Made by a program: the position numbers and the translations under genes. This document shows, piece after piece, positions 1 to 9,991 of a stretch of DNA of 64,000 nt. Under the pieces are notes generated by a model. It was not told the origin of the DNA. It made no database searches and saw nothing but the letters and a program-made list of their open reading frames with translations. Each line of letters opens with the position of its first letter. Positions within the stretch are counted from its first letter, which is position 1. The stretch is from Phymorhynchus buccinoides (taxonomy: Eukaryota > Mollusca > Gastropoda > Neogastropoda > Raphitomidae), in assembly GCA_017654935.2 (NCBI GenBank), contig CM065690.1, forward strand, positions 1,519,781 through 1,583,780, read 5' to 3'.

Positions 1-775
1 TGCGCTGATCATTGAGGGGAGAACAGAGCACACACACACATACCTGCATGCCCACACGGAAGCAGTGCGCTGATCGTTGGGGGGAGAACAGCGCACACAC
101 ACACACATACCTGCATGCCCACACGGAAGCAGTGCGCTGATCATTGAGGGGAGGGGAGAACAGAGCACACACACACATACCTGCATGCCCACACGGAAGC
201 AGTGCGCTGATCGTTGGGGGGAGAACAGCGCACACACACACACATACCTGCATGCCCACACGGAAGCAGTGCGCTGATCGTTGGGGGGAGAACAGCGCAC
301 ACACACACACATACCTGCATGCCCACACGGAAGCAGTGCGCTGATCATTGAGGGGAGAACAGAGCACACACACACATACCTGCATGCCCACACGGAAGCA
401 GTGCGCTGATCATTGAGGGGAGAACAGAGCACACACACACATACCTGCATGCCCACACGGAAGCAGTGCGCTGATCGTTGAGGGGAGAACAGCGCACACA
501 CACACATACCTGCATGCCCACACGGAAGCAGTGCGCTGATCGTTGAGGGGAGAACAGCGCACACACACACATACCTGCATGCCCACACGGAAGCAGTGCG
601 CTGATCGTTGGGGGGAGAACAGCGCACACACACACCTGCATGCCCACACGGAAGCAGTGCGCTGATCGTTGAGGGGAGGGGATGAGAACAGAGCGCACAC
701 ACACACATACCTGCATGCCCACACGGAAGCAGTGCGCTGATCGTTGTGGGGAGGGGATGAGGACAGCGCACAGCA
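1..775. repeat. Minisatellite, about 12 units of roughly 64-67 bp
   Basis: The array runs off the left edge. Each unit has a GTGCGCTGATC core, a G-rich stretch, a short (AC)n run and TACCTGCATGCCCACACGG. On the minus strand, which is the sense strand of the neighbouring zinc-finger gene, each unit reads GCATGCAG|GTATGTGTG. That is a good match to a 5' splice-site consensus. The long reading frames across the array are by-products of the periodic sequence. No exon can be fixed here because the downstream side is outside the window. Confidence 0.9.
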
Positions 776-1150
776 CACACGTAGAGCTGATGCCAGACTG
801 GAACTTCCCCAGACATCCCTCCCCGCAGAAATCCAGCCCCTTCCACAGGCAAAACTGACCCTAGAAGAACATGATTCAATCATCATCGTCGTCATCATCA
901 TCGTCATCATCATCGTCATCATCGTCGTCATCACTGACATGCATTTATGAACTTCCCCAGGCATCCCTCCCTGCAGAAATCCAGCCCCTTCCACAGGCAA
1001 AACTGGCCCTAGGGGAACATGATTCAATCAGCATTGTCATCATCATCGTCATCATCATCTTCATTGTTGTCCTCATCATCTTCATCATTATCGCCGTCGT
1101 CATCATCATCATCACCATCCTCCTCCACATCATCATCTTCATCAATGTTG
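776..1150. repeat. Duplicated ~85-bp segment with ATC/GTC microsatellite
   Basis: A segment beginning GAACTTCCCCAG and ending near AACATGATTCAATC occurs twice (about 801-882 and 949-1028). Each copy is followed by an imperfect (ATC/GTC)n run. Both copies lie in an intron of the minus-strand zinc-finger gene. No coding potential is claimed. Confidence 0.85.
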
Positions 1151-1578
1151 TCTCTCAATATTGACTGGAACTTGCCTAGACACCCCTTTCAAAATGATGC
1201 CTGATTTAACCCTTGGGAAGATCAATCAACCTCAATCTTAGTCAATCTCATTACTGAATATTAAGAATAATAAACACCATGAAAAAGTACGCACACTAAA
1301 CTCTGTTTAAATAAGCCAGAACGAAGTGTCATTATCTTAAATCACCCCAGGAATACTACAATGGCGTAAATGATAACAACAATCCTTACTACTGCGTTTA
1401 CGCACACTTTTGACACATACTGTGACAGACAGAGACAAACACACACACACACAGGGATCAACCTTGTCACAGGACATCATAGGCCATTTGACCAGTTCGA
1501 AGAAAATACAATAGGTCATTTCAACATTTTATCAGTCAATGACTGATGACCGGTGCTAAGAATAATCCCTGCACACAC
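1151..1578. other. Intronic stretch with a copied splice-adjacent segment
   Basis: No gene is seen on the plus strand. Bases 1508-1571, immediately downstream (minus sense) of the donor of the exon at 1579-1830, are closely repeated at 4471-4535, and both copies contain GACTGATGACCGGTGC. The preceding motif CCATTTGACCAGTTCGAA (about 1489) recurs near 4049. This is either a dispersed repeat or an old intronic duplication. Confidence 0.6.
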
Positions 1579-1830
1579 CTGTCCGTTGATGTTCATCACC
1601 ATACACACGGTGCACGTCTTGTACCCAGGGTACGTCTTGTGTCCCAGTGCAGCCACACCCTGGGGTGGCGCCCCCTTGGCATCCTTCTTGTTGCCCGGGG
1701 CAACAGACCCGGTCGCCGCGCTGCCCTTTAAGAAGAGGGTTGGGTTGGCGCGGAACTGTTTGAAGCAGTTGTTGTCGCACAGGTGCTTGATGTCGCCGTT
1801 GCGCACGATGTTGTACTTGCATTTGCCCAC
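1579..1830 (-). CDS. MYM-type zinc finger protein, exon with MYM finger (partial gene)
   Basis: This is an 84-codon exon in phase 0 at both ends. The acceptor is CACCTTTAG|GTGGGC and the donor is GGACAG|GTGTGT. It begins VGKCKYNIVRNGDIKHLC and continues DNNCFKQFRANPTLFLKG. Joined to the preceding exon, which ends CIVCQK, it forms a C-x2-C ... C-x3-C-F pattern typical of MYM zinc fingers in ZMYM2/3/4. Near its end YKTCTVC looks like the start of the next finger. ZMYM proteins are nuclear, often in chromatin co-repressor complexes; that role is family knowledge and is not visible here. The gene continues left of the window. Confidence 0.85.
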
Positions 1831-1925
1831 CTAAAGGTGTTGTCAAAAGCATGAATGTTATCAGTTGAGATTCTTCTTGCACACATCCGTTGCACATGTG
1901 TATGCAAGCACTCACACACACACAC

Positions 1926-2722
1926 CAGTGTTTCCCATAGGCCTAAATACTGGGAGTCAAGATGACCCCCTGGTCCCAAATCCGGGGGTCACTTAACAAT
2001 TTTTAAGGGTCAAATCATAATGGATCAGCTTTCTAAAAAAAACTTATTTAAAAAACACAAAATGACATACCTGCAACGATGATGTCAAAACATGACCTCT
2101 TCTAGCGACATGTATCTTATGTTTTAACGTTCTTGGTCGTCCTTTGCATCTCAACCGACAAGAAGGGAGTAACTGTTTCTTTCCAGTGCTCATGCATTGC
2201 TTTAACAGCAGAAACAGTGACAAAAGCTCTAAAAACAGACAGACACATGGCAGGGCGCTTGGCAGTGAATGCCTTTGCATTTGGTGGGAGTGTAGAGCGA
2301 TGTCTTGGGTGAATGTATTCGCCCATGGTGCTAGAAGAGTTGAAAGAAATCCATCGAAAAAATACTTTCTTCTGAGTTCATTTTGGCTTCTTCATCGATA
2401 ATCTGGTCTGATTCGTCGTCGGTCTGTGAACGGACTTTAGTTCTTTACAACCACATGCGAAGCGCCATAGTTGTGAACGCGCGCAAACACAAAAGAGTTT
2501 GGAAAGGGAAGCAACTCTAATAAATTATGTCTGTGGAAGTAACTGTTGTAAAAATCATCTGCTATGCTGACTCCTAGCGATTGAAGTCGTGAGGACAGCG
2601 AAAACGTGTCAGGGCAAGAAAGAAACGTGCGCGTCACAATGAGGCACAGAGCCGAAACACTGGCGTCATTTTTGGATGTTTGTGTGTAAATTACGCGCTA
2701 CAGTGTATTATGGGAAACACTG
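1926..2722. mobile_element. hAT-like non-autonomous DNA element (797 bp)
   Basis: It is bounded by 14-bp terminal inverted repeats, CAGTGTTTCCCATA at the left and TATGGGAAACACTG at the right. This terminus type is common in hAT elements. The flanks are CA microsatellite on both sides, so an 8-bp target duplication (ACACACAC/CACACACA) fits but cannot be proven. Short minus-strand reading frames inside (about 2044-2326) do not resemble a transposase that I recognise. It lies in an intron of the zinc-finger gene. Confidence 0.7.
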
Positions 2723-3009
2723 CACACACACACTCCTTGTCCAACACACACAGACTCACGCACAGACATAAACATCTCATAGACCTGTGCATAATAAATG
2801 AGTAACTGCACATTACAAGGATAGCGGTCTTGCAACGTTTTGACTTTGTAAACAATAATTGCTGGCGATGGCAGCTTTTGAGGGCCTTAATATCAAGATT
2901 AAAACATTATGCCATAGCTCCGTCGACAATTCAGACCATGTCAGGGCTGTCATCACATCGAGGACCTTAACCAGAGGAGAAGAAAAAGTGGTGCTAATAA
3001 GATAAAGAA

Positions 3010-3475
3010 AGATTGAGGAAGAACATGAAGATAGAAGAAGAATTCTAAAGAATAAGATGAAGAAGAAGATGAAGAAGAAGAAGAAGAAGAAGAAGAGTTC
3101 TAAAGAAGAAGAAGAGCTGTAATTATTATATTTATAAAGAAGAAGAATAGTTCTACAGAAGAAGAAGGGAGTGTTCTAAAGAAACGTTCTAAAGAAGAAG
3201 AAGAAGAGTTCTAAAGAAGAAGAAGAAGAAGAAGAAGAAGAAGAAGGAGAAGAAGAAGAAGAAGAAGAAGAAGAAGAAGAAGAAGAAGAAGAAGAAGAAG
3301 AAGAAGAAGAAGAAGAAGAAGAAGAAGAAGAAGAAGAAGAGTTCTAAAGAAGAAGAAAAAAAGAAGAAGGAGAAGAAGTGTTATAATATAATATAAAGAA
3401 GACGAAGAAGAAAAAGAAGAAGGGTTCTAAAGAAGAAGAAGCGTTCTAAAGAAGAAGAAGAAGAAGAAGAAGACG
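3010..3475. repeat. (GAA)n / GTTCTAAAGAAGAAG array
   Basis: Almost pure AAG trinucleotide repeat interrupted by recurring GTTCTAAAGAAG blocks. It is intronic, about 30 bp downstream (minus sense) of the donor of the 3504-3620 exon. On the sense strand it is a polypyrimidine (TTC)n tract. Confidence 0.95.
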
Positions 3476-3503
3476 ACAACACTCAACAGGCATGAGGCCT
3501 TAC

Positions 3504-3620
3504 CTTTTGGCAGACGATGCAGGTCTGGTTCCTGGAAGGCTTCTTGGCGGGCTGGGCTCCACTCTTGCCATCTGCCTGGGGTGCTGAGGAGTTCCCAAGG
3601 GGCTTCTGGTCCACCTGGTC
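3504..3620 (-). CDS. MYM-type zinc finger protein, linker exon
   Basis: This is a 39-codon exon in phase 0 at both ends. The acceptor is CCTGTTTTCAG|GACCAG and the donor is CAAAAG|GTAAGG. It encodes DQVDQKPLGNSSAPQADGK, a basic Lys-rich stretch, and then the first zinc ligands CIVCQK of the finger completed by the 1579-1830 exon. It sits between the acidic exon (5491-7569) and the finger exon, and all phases agree. The acceptor and the first ~30 exon bases are duplicated just upstream (3668-3710). Confidence 0.82.
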
Positions 3621-3735
3621 CTGAAAACAGGGCACAGCAGGGTCAACAGACAAACTGACAGAGAATAGTTCCCAAGGGGCTTCTGGTCCACCTGGTCCTG
3701 AAAACAGGGCACAGCAGGGTCAACAAACTGACACA
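3621..3735 (-). repeat. Tandem copy of the acceptor and first 30 bp of the preceding exon
   Basis: The block from the exon start through its 3' splice site is present twice with a 77-bp period (GTTCCCAAGGGGCTTCTGG at 3591 and 3668). The upstream copy has a full acceptor, CCTGTTTTCAG|GACCAG, at 3697. Using it would read through intron-like sequence and enter the true exon out of frame, because 77 is not a multiple of 3. It is probably a decoy or non-productive site. Confidence 0.85.
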
Positions 3736-4550
3736 AATCACAGAGAATGATTCAATCACAGCATAGGCAAAAAAAACCCACCTACAAACCTTGAACTTTT
3801 AACACACCAGACTTCTGGTTTAGGCATCGTATCCCACTACTTTACTACATGCCATAGTCAATGATAGAATCATACATTCATAGTCTTCTTATCTGAATGG
3901 ATTGCGGATTGGGGGTTCGGATCTACTAGTACTAGTTTGCTTGCTGTTGTGTCATTAGGCAAGACACTTTGCTCAGACTACTTTCCTCACTCCACCCGGA
4001 TGTAAAAGGATAATTGACCTCAATTGGGGGAGATAACTGTGCAGGCCATTTGACCAGTTCGAATAAAATAATAATAGGTCACTTTCGTAAAACGATAAGA
4101 CAATGTAAAACAAAATGAAAGCAAAACAACTTGAGTGCAACAAAAACTGTTTTCTAGGACACTGTTACATTAATCACATAGTTTCACAGAATGCATGTTC
4201 AAAGAATGACACAAGGTGTTTAAAAAAAATAAAAAATGTTGACATGAGTAGTAGTAGTACTGTACTAGCTTTTCTCATGTCAACATACTTGTAGTACTAG
4301 TACTAGGCAATGTAAAGTACTAATATTAATTAATAGGGTAATTATTTTTAGTTTATTGTTTCACCTAAGTCAATCTGATCACTATGGAATCAATTGCAGC
4401 GCACAGCAAAATCCTTAAACAGTTAAAGACATGAAGTAAACAATAGGTCAAATGACCTCTTGCCTGCAAAAACAATAGGTCATTTCAAAATGTTAATAGT
4501 CAATGACTGATGACCGGTGCTAAGAATAATCCCTGAATATAAGAACCTTC
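3736..4550. other. Intron, no gene seen
   Basis: AT-rich intron of the zinc-finger gene. It includes the partial copy (4471-4535) of the splice-adjacent segment at 1508-1571 and short ACTAGTAGTAC runs near 4240-4310. Nothing codes here that I can support. Confidence 0.6.
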
Positions 4551-4760
4551 AATGCCTATGTCCCAGCTCGCCAACTACGTTCGTCTTCTGATTCTCGTCT
4601 CCTTTCCATTCCCTCCATCCGTCTCAAATCTGCTGGCCAACGTTCTTTTTCTTGTCAAGCACCATCTCTGTGGAATTCTCTGCCTTCTCCTCTCCGACAG
4701 TCCAACTCAGTCTCCTCATTCAAAACCTCTCTTAAAACCCATCTTTTTCCTGCTGCGCCC
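4551..4760 (+). mobile_element. LINE fragment: reverse transcriptase C-terminus
   Basis: With small frame shifts, the plus strand reads like the C-terminal end of a non-LTR retrotransposon ORF2: LRSSSDSRLLSIPSIRLKS, then WNSLPSPLRQ, SVSSFKTSLKTHLF. The pattern LWNSLP...R.S.S...FK..LKTHLF is characteristic of the extreme C-terminus of several LINE clades. It is 5'-truncated, as expected for a LINE insertion. It lies antisense in an intron of the zinc-finger gene, and its 3' tail is probably at 5315-5392. Confidence 0.75.
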
Positions 4761-4820
4761 TAAATATTTGATCAGTTGTCTATCGTTGTGTGCACGTGAG
4801 GGAAGATTGATTTAAGAGGT

Positions 4821-4847
4821 TTGTGCTGTGTTTTGTGGTGCGTGTGT

Positions 4848-4878
<31 letters not shown>

Positions 4879-5162
4879 AGTGTGTTGTGTGTGTGTGTGT
4901 GTGTGAGCATGAATGTGTGCTTGTGTGTATTTTGGTTTTGTGGGTTGTGTGTGCACGCATGTGTGTGTGTGTGTTTGTGTGCGTGTCTGTGTATTTGTCT
5001 GCGTGCGTACGTTGTGTATGTGTGTTGGTGTATGTGGTCAGTCCATGCGGCTCAGTTGCTGTGGCTTACCGAATGGGGTATGAATGAGTTGGCGTCAATG
5101 ATTGTGTGTTTGTGTGTGTGTGTGCGTGTGCGTGTGCGTGTGCGTGTGCGTGTGCGCGTGTG

Positions 5163-5194
<32 letters not shown>

Positions 5195-5240
5195 CGTGCG
5201 TCTGTGCGTGCGTGTGTGTGTGTTAAAGAGAGAGAGAGAG
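4821..5240. repeat. (TG)n / (TGCG)n microsatellite
   Basis: Two imperfect TG-rich tracts (about 4821-5035 and 5100-5222) followed by a short (GA)n run. The apparent Cys/Val-rich frames are artefacts of the dinucleotide repeat. Confidence 0.95.
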
Positions 5241-5314
5241 TTGCTTTGCATATGCGCTGTTGGTGGTTGGTGTCACTCTTGAATCTTGTTTTTTGTTATC
5301 TGTTGATGAATAAT

Positions 5315-5392
5315 TGATTGTAAAGCGCTTTGGGCTCATCTGAGGTAAAGCGCTATATAAATGTACTGTTATTATTATTATTATTATTGTAA
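5315..5392 (+). mobile_element. LINE 3' tail
   Basis: The sequence TGTAAAGCGCTTTGGGCTC, then AAGCGCTATATAAATG and a terminal (ATT)n microsatellite is a typical 3' end for invertebrate LINEs. It probably belongs with the truncated reverse transcriptase end at 4551-4760, with the TG repeat expanded between them. Confidence 0.7.
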
Positions 5393-5490
5393 AATGTCAG
5401 TTTTTATCCTGCCTTTCACTCCCACTTTCTCCTCTTTTTCAACACTTAAAGAACAGACAAAGACCACCAATCAAAGGTTTTGACTCTTAC

Positions 5491-7569
5491 CTTCGGGGCA
5501 GCGGATTGGCCGTTGCTTCCATGGACCTCATTGGCTGCGCCGCTGACCGACTCGATCTGGATGCCTGCGTCGCCGTCAACCCCCTCCCCTTCCACCTTCA
5601 CCCCCTCCTTCGTTTCCGGCGCTTCGGGTTTACCCGCCAGGTTGCTGGCCTCACCGTCCGTCTCTGCTGGTCTGTGATCCGCCGCGTCGTCATCTCCATT
5701 GCGCACGCCACCTCCCTCCTCCCCTTCCCCCTCCTCAGCATGTGTCCCTGCCTCAGTCCCCTGCTGCATGCTGCTCACGTCCCCAACGTCTCCTCCATCC
5801 TCGATGGTCACGTCCGAGGCTTTGTCAGCGTCCGTCTCCATGGCTTCATCCCCCTCCGGCAATTTGTCCTCAGAAATCTGGACCGCTTCATCCTGGTTGT
5901 TGTTGGCAGCTTCGTCTTGGTTGGTGAAGGGAGCGCCTTCCCGGTCTTCCGCTTCAAGATCCGCTCCGACGTCTTCGCTGTCTTCTGGTATTGAAGAGTC
6001 CTGGCTTTCAGTGGTGGCCTGGTTGTCGCCTGGTTCCTGATCAAAGTTGCCTGCTTCCTCAGGAACGTATGCCTCGTCTTCGGGAGCACCTGAACCCTCG
6101 TCCAGCTGATCTCGCCCACTGTGCTCCATGGACCCATACTGGTCACCGTCCTCCGTTAGATCCTGGTCAGTACCGTCCATTTCCTGTTGTCCATCATCCC
6201 CAAAGTTAGCGTTATCTTCCTGATTCGGGTCTGGCTCCAACATGCCGCCTTCCCCTTGCTCAGGTTCCATGCTCTCTGCCGCAGCGTTCTGATCCGCGTC
6301 AAACAGCCCTCCCTCATCATCATCATCCTGTCCCGGGTAACCTTCCCCTACATTCTCCTCCGGAACTGGGTCACCCTCCCCAACATTCTCAAAGTCCTGC
6401 ACTTCGCCTTGTTCCTCTCTGTCTTCAGTGGGGAGATCCTGATCGTACTGAGCTCCATCGTCCCCAGGATGTCGCTCAGTCTCTTCCCCTCCTTCCACAC
6501 CCTGATAGCTGTGTAGTTCGCTGTCATCTGGCTGATCTCCTGCGTCCTCTGTTCCTGGAAACTCATCGACTTCACCTTCATTGGGTTGTGCCCCGTCTTC
6601 CTCATACAAGTTATCATCGTGATGAGGAACTTCTCCATCATCCTGCAGTCCTGTATCCTCCACAGACTGATTCCGGTAGTCACCCATTTCCCCTCCATCC
6701 GGCTCTCCTGCGTCTTCAGCATACTGATTCTGATAGTCGCCCATTTCGCCTCCCTGCCTCTCCGTGTCAGTCACTGGCACATCCTGATACTGGTCCTCAG
6801 CCTGCTCTCCAACACCTTCTTCGGGGACGTTCTCCTGATCCTCCCAGGCCCGAGACTGCTGCACATTGTCCTCCAGGTCCACACCATCACCACCAGGGCC
6901 AGGGTTGCCCTCCACATCCCCGGAGAAAGAATCTGGAACAGGCGGCAGGTGGCTGTCAGAATCAGGTGGGTAGCTCCCTTCATACTCCCCCGCCTCACCC
7001 TGTCCTTCGTCTGTCTGCTGGTGACCGTCCTCACCGTAATCTGCCGCCTGGGGTTCACCGTATTCACCTTCCTCCATGGGCTGATCTTCGCCGAGTTCAC
7101 CATGATCTGCAGCTCTAACATCCGTTTCCTGATACTGGTCTTTCCCAGGGCTGTTTGCTGAGTGTGAGGCACCTAGTTCCTCCTCCTCCTGGTAGCCTGC
7201 TCCCCCCTCTTCACCAGCACCGGACATCTCCTGCTGCATCCAATCTCTGTCTCCTTCAGGATTAGGCACCTCTCCTCCGGCCTCGCCACCATCTCTATCA
7301 GGCATCCCATGTTCTTCAGCATTGTCCCCAGGATCCCACTCCCCCTCGCCGGAACCCCCCCTGTGACCCCCCTCCTCCTCCCGCTCCATCTGTTCGTCCT
7401 GCACTGGGGTGCCAGGGCCAGAGTCAGCAGCCAGACCCTCCAGGATTCCTCCTGGCTCAGACTCTCCCCGCAGGGGCTTGCTTGCCATGGACTCTGCAGC
7501 CAGGTTGAAATTGTTTTCGTTTTCTATGATGGCCGACTGGTTTTCTGCTGACTGGGACATGGTCGTCAC
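5491..7569 (-). CDS. MYM-type zinc finger protein, acidic N-terminal exon
   Basis: This exon has 690 codons from the ATG at 7560 (MSQSAENQSAIIENENNF) to the donor CCGAAG|GTAAGA at 5491, in phase 0. An acceptor (GTTGCTCAG|GTGACGACC) lies 9 bp before the ATG, so a 5' UTR exon must lie upstream. The product is extremely rich in Glu, Asp, Gly and Gln, with a loosely repeated GGEMGDYQNQ-like unit near the middle, and has no recognisable folded domain. The last residues (SAAPK) join the Lys-rich linker exon at 3504-3620. A long disordered N-terminus before MYM fingers is plausible for a ZMYM-type nuclear protein, but this segment would not identify the family alone. Antisense frames over it are shadows. 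Confidence 0.82.
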
Positions 7570-8137
7570 CTGAGCAACACACACACACATAGACTCAATG
7601 TTGGGTCTTGGGTCAGACTACTCTATGATAGAGTAGTCTGAAGGAAAAGTCAAGACAGGGTTTCACCTATAGATGAGAGACTTACTCAGAACAACTTTAT
7701 TTTATTACCTCAGAGGTTATTTAATATTATGTCAACTTCTCATTGAAAATTTGCTCTCCTTCATAATTATTGTGTGCATAGGAAGACGTCGGGAACATTT
7801 CTGCCAAATTTCAATGTAATCGATACAGTATATTTTACTGTGTCTTAGACCATAGGAATAAGGCTGGAACAAATATGTCTTTTAGTCTTTACCTGTCTCA
7901 CACAATAGTGATGACGCACACAAGGTTCTAAAACACAAACGACAGTATTTGACTTTTTTGTGTGACTTTTTCGCCCAACTTTTGTACTTCATCTGGTAAG
8001 GGATAGGGTTAGAATCAGTTGGTTATTTTCGTAAGAATCAAACGATTCAAAGCTTTATATTATAATCATAATTTAATCTTGAAAATAAACAACTGCTAAA
8101 ACTAAAAGCGTTACCGTATGCAATCTTGGCATTTAAC

Positions 8138-8166
8138 GGTCGCCATTTTTTCCGGAATTTCCCATG
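8138..8166. promoter_or_regulatory. Candidate promoter motif cluster (YY1-like plus ETS-like)
   Basis: The sequence CGGTCGCCATTTTTTCCGGAA contains a YY1-type CGCCATTTT adjacent to an ETS-type CCGGAA. Both are common at broadly expressed animal promoters. It lies roughly 580 bp upstream of the zinc-finger ATG and 1.3 kb upstream of the DBHS ATG, so it could serve either or both genes. This is inference from motif identity and position only. Confidence 0.35.
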
Positions 8167-8557
8167 CTAACATTGTAACAATGGTGATGCTGAATTTATA
8201 GGGTTTACGTTCATTTTTCGTTGCTGATTATTTTATTGTTTCAAACTTTCTGTGGCTTCAAAATAACCATAAACTGGTTCTAACCCTATCCCTTATCTGG
8301 TGAAGTAAAAAACAAAAACCCAACAAAGTTCTACAAATGTGGGGCGAAAAAGGTTTAAATTCTTTTTCAGATGCTGTTGTTTGTGTTAACCGCACACAAA
8401 ACACACACAAACTCAGAGAAAGACACTGAGAAAGAGAGAGAGAGGAGGGGGACAGACAGACAGACAGACATAACCCTTGGTTTAGTACTGTAGTAGTAGT
8501 ACTTAGCAAAGTACCCCCATTTCTTTATTTGGGGTATACAGTATTAGACTATTACTA

Positions 8558-8752
8558 CAGTGGAACCTCCCTTATTTGAGTTATTATTTTAACTAAGATC
8601 TCCCATTATAAGACTCCCTCCCATATCAGACCTACTTCTCTGAGACATTGCCCTTCTTTGTTAGTATTAAAATTACCTCCTTTATAAGACCCTTCCCTTA
8701 TAAGACCTGAATTAGGATGATTTTTGAAGGTCTTATAAGGGAGGTTCCACTG
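8558..8752. mobile_element. MITE, CAGTGGAACC family, copy 1
   Basis: Terminal inverted repeats CAGTGGAACCTCCCTTAT and ATAAGGGAGGTTCCACTG are flanked by TA on both sides. TA duplication and CAGT termini suggest a Tc1/mariner-mobilised element. Other copies are at 22030-22200 and 58704-58871, with a diverged relative at 60451-60636. Confidence 0.85.
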
Positions 8753-9382
8753 TATAAATAAGAAAAAGAACTTTTCAAGGGAAAGAACTCGTGTCAACTG
8801 ATTTTTATTGCCTTGTTTTGAACCCAAATTATTGAGCCAGAATGTGAAATGAGTATTTTAACATAACGCAAAACACTAGCTATCTCCAGACTAACCACAA
8901 GAGTGACACTTTTAGAATCTTCGATGTTGCATTTTTACTGCGCGTGCTTTCACAAAATTGACCAGCCTCAAGCCAAGGATTAACTCCCGTAAAAAAAAAA
9001 AATGGCAGACGAATAGCCGAGTTCCTGAACAATTTCAGCGATATTCAAAGCACGTCAGTCATACAATTGAGTGCACAAGTAGAGTAAAACTATAAACATC
9101 TTTAAAATGTATAGCAATGCATGAATTTATGCAAAATTACGCAAACCAATACCGATTATGTCCCAATGTTGTTGTTGTGGCTAAACGCAGGCAAGCCTCG
9201 TTTTGAAAGTAGGTCAATTTTGGCGACCGGCCCTTTAAGAAATCTCGGAAGTACGAGAAAGATAAAAGTCAAAATGTTTTTGTTTTTCTCTCTATTTGTG
9301 AATTAATTCTGTAATTGTATACTTTTTCAATCAGTTTTGCTTTTAGAAACCATTTATTTTACAAATTTTTGTTTTAACATTT

Positions 9383-9458
9383 CAGAGGAGACAAAGGACG
9401 CCATCTTTACTAAGCAGACTGTGCGCCTAGAGAGCAAGGAGTCAACAAAATCAGAAAA
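9383..9458 (+). other. NONO: 5' UTR part of the first coding exon of the DBHS gene
   Basis: A plausible acceptor, TTTTAACATTTCAG|AGGAGAC, precedes 76 bases of leader ending AATCAGAAAA before the ATG. The leader contains GACGCCATCTT, a YY1-like motif. If the acceptor is real, at least one upstream non-coding exon exists. Otherwise transcription could start close to here. Confidence 0.55.
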
Positions 9459-9848
9459 ATGTCTAAAATGCAGAATAAGGGGCCGGTTACGCCCAACAGG
9501 GGACCAATTACGCCAAACAGGGGTCCGGCTAAGATGGAAAACAAAGGAGCAGGAGACTCGAAAAGAGATTCAAGTGGCGGTAGGAACGAGCGAAATGACA
9601 AGTCACACGGCCACAGCAGGTCGGATTCAAGTTCCCAAAACAAGCATTCCAACCAAGATCGCAAAGAAGAGCAAAGCGACAACACTGAGACCAAAGAGGA
9701 AAAGAAATTCACCGGCAGATGCAGATTGTTTGTGGGGAATCTTACGTCTGATATCTCAGAAGATGACTTCAAAAAAATGTTTTCGACATATGGCGAAGTG
9801 TCTGAAGCGTACGTCAATTCGAGTCGCGGGTTTGGCTTCATTCGCATG
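9459..9848 (+). CDS. NONO: DBHS RNA-binding protein (NONO/SFPQ-like), exon 1: N-terminus and start of RRM1
   Basis: 130 codons run from the ATG at 9459 to the donor CGCATG|GTTAGT (phase 0). The N-terminus holds a repeat ([18 protein letters not shown]) and a Ser/Asn/Lys-rich low-complexity stretch. RRM1 then starts at about residue 83: [16 protein letters not shown] is RNP2 with helix 1, and SRGFGFIRM is RNP1. This matches RRM1 of NONO, SFPQ and PSPC1. DBHS proteins dimerise and act in nuclear transcription, splicing and paraspeckle-type RNA-protein assemblies. Invertebrates often have one such gene, so NONO here means the family, not strict orthology. Confidence 0.93.
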
Positions 9849-9960
9849 GTTAGTGCACATGTAATGTATGCCATGTCACTCACTGTGTATCATTGATTCA
9901 TTCATTATCAATGTTAAATTCTGTATGTTCACTATAATGACTATGATCGTGTGTGTAGAA

Positions 9961-9991
<31 letters not shown>

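Larger units (their letters stand above)
7570..9382. other. Intergenic region between two divergent genes
   Basis: About 1.9 kb separates the start codons of the minus-strand zinc-finger gene (7560) and the plus-strand DBHS gene (9459). It should hold the 5' non-coding exons and promoters of both. Apart from a promoter-like cluster near 8140 and a MITE at 8558-8752 it is AT-rich, with a short CA/GA microsatellite at 8395-8470. The 5' exon of neither gene could be placed with confidence. Confidence 0.6.
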
